A DNA stretch of 59,109 nucleotides, from assembly GCA_024707145.1 (NCBI GenBank), contig JANQAI010000009.1, forward strand, positions 1-59,109. Reading direction: 5' to 3'. Origin of the DNA: Magnetospirillum sp. (GTDB taxonomy: Bacteria; Pseudomonadota; Alphaproteobacteria; Rhodospirillales; Magnetospirillaceae). The number at the start of each line of letters is the position of its first letter. Within the stretch, counting starts at the first letter, position 1. This document shows, piece by piece, positions 58,401-59,109 of the stretch. Both the position numbers and the translations under genes were made by a program. A model generated the notes under the pieces. It was not told the DNA's origin and did no database searches. It was given only the letters and a program-made list of their open reading frames with translations.

Positions 58401-58608
58401 TCAGCGGATAGGTGACCTGGTCCTCCACCACCTGCGGCGCCTGGCCGGGATATTCGGTGTACAGGATCACCTGCACATCGGACAAATCGGGCAGCGCGTC
58501 CAGGGGCAGGCGCTTCACCGACAGCACGCCGGCCCCGATGATGAAGACGGTGGCCAGCAGCACCAGGAAGACGTTCCTGGCCGACCAGCGGATAAGACCG
58601 GCGATCAT
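55441..58608 (-). CDS. cusA: Cu(I)/Ag(I) RND efflux transporter
   Basis: 1055-residue heavy-metal RND pump spanning the inner membrane and periplasm. TM4 reads [26 protein letters not shown] and TM11 has [22 protein letters not shown], patterns of the monovalent-cation CusA/SilA branch. N-terminus [22 protein letters not shown] is typical. Works with CusB and an outer-membrane channel to expel Cu(I)/Ag(I). CusB lies 15 bases upstream; the cytochrome and DUF411 genes follow. The assignment to copper/silver over zinc/cobalt/cadmium rests on these motifs and neighbours. Confidence 0.93.
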   Translation of the reverse strand: [1055 protein letters not shown]

Positions 58609-58623
58609 GGTGCCTCTCCGCCG

Positions 58624-59109
58624 TCAGTGATTGTGGAAGCCCTGCAGGGCCGCCTTCAGATTGCTTTCGGCGTCGATCAGGAAATTGGCCCGCACCACCA
58701 CGCGCTCGCCCTCCTTCAGGCCGTCCATGACCTCGACGTAACCGTCGGCGCGGCTGCCGGCCTTGATCTCGCGCGGCTCGTACAGGCCCTCGCCGCGCTC
58801 CACCAGCACCGCCTGGCGGGCTCCGGTATCGAGCACCGCGGAATCGGGTACGGCCACCACCGGCCCCTTCGCCACCGGCGCCGCCAGTTGCACGGTGCCG
58901 TAAAGCGACGGGCGCAGATGGCCTTCGTGGTTGGGTAGCTCGATGCGCACCTTGGCGGTGCGGGTTTCGGCGGTCACCGTCGGATAGACGAAGGTGACCT
59001 TGCCGGCAAACGTCATGGCCCGGAAGGGCGCTGAACGTGACGTCGGCCTTCTGGCCGACATTCACCTGGGCCAGGTCCTGCTCGAACACCTCGGCGATGA
59101 CCCAGACGT
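58624..59109 (-). CDS. cusB: CusB-type membrane fusion protein, N-terminus beyond window, frameshifted
   Basis: C-terminal part (about 160 residues) of the periplasmic adaptor of the Cus pump. VWVIAEVFEQDLAQVNVGQKADVTFSA is in one frame; RAMTFAGKVTFVYPTVTAETRTAKVRIELPN and the rest to HNH in another. Removing one base from the G-run at 59026-59028 joins them. Contains the beta-barrel segment (GKVTFVYPTV) and the membrane-proximal domain (AVPDSAVLDTGARQAVLVERGEG). Upstream domains and any regulator lie outside the window. Confidence 0.85.

Overview
The window looks like a chromosome segment of a GC-rich, free-living alphaproteobacterium. Gene content and style (a soluble Cache protein beside a chemoreceptor, rubrerythrin/rubredoxin, NnrU, PilZ, an ArsR-methyltransferase/metF/metH operon, and intergenic palindromes that translate as MAGLDPAIH) fit Magnetospirillum or a close relative in the Rhodospirillales. 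That placement is inference; no rRNA or magnetosome marker is present. Four genes carry single-base frameshifts in short G/C runs, and each can be restored by one base. Draft-quality sequence is at least as likely as real gene decay.

Layout. 1-8.4 kb, mostly minus strand: chemoreceptor (cut by the edge), Cache protein, Tat-type lipoprotein hydrolase, a DUF72 gene overlapped by a rubredoxin reductase-like flavoprotein, rubredoxin, rubrerythrin, an NMT1-PAS-PAS sensor kinase and a Cys-rich copper-storage-like protein. 8.5-14.1 kb: methionine operon sahR-like/metF/metH. 14.3-16.8 kb: mlaA-mlaC and, convergent, a PilZ gene. Their shared terminator has been split by a 508-bp element with 25-bp terminal inverted repeats, a 10-bp target duplication and a GIY-YIG nuclease gene. 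17-34.6 kb: a type I secretion locus with two ABC exporter subunits, an HlyD-type adaptor and a ~4,067-residue cadherin-like adhesin. A LuxR-type regulator follows, behind two perfect DnaA-box sequences. 35.5-44.2 kb: housekeeping genes (membrane protein, tRNA-Ala, truncated haemoglobin, yggT-DUF167-folD, nnrU, PfpI-like, DUF952-pyrD-HAD-FNR, tRNA-Gly).

44.3-51.1 kb: a cobalamin riboswitch drives a compact vitamin B12 uptake and salvage operon (btuB, an unknown gene, btuF, btuC, btuD, cbiZ, a tonB-like gene). This fits the B12-dependent MetH encoded at 8.5-12 kb. 51.2-59.1 kb, minus strand: a predicted helix-hairpin-helix/nuclease-like protein, then a copper/silver region. That region holds two paralogous small periplasmic proteins with an MYPMGMD motif, a small Cys protein, a DUF411 metal-binding protein, a cytochrome c with a His-rich tail, CusA and the end of CusB. 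A direct-repeat motif with a 10-bp period lies 85-102 bp upstream of both MYPMGMD genes and a third time nearby.

The strongest candidates for something undescribed are the GIY-YIG mini-element inserted in a terminator loop and the MYPMGMD protein pair with its shared operator-like motif.
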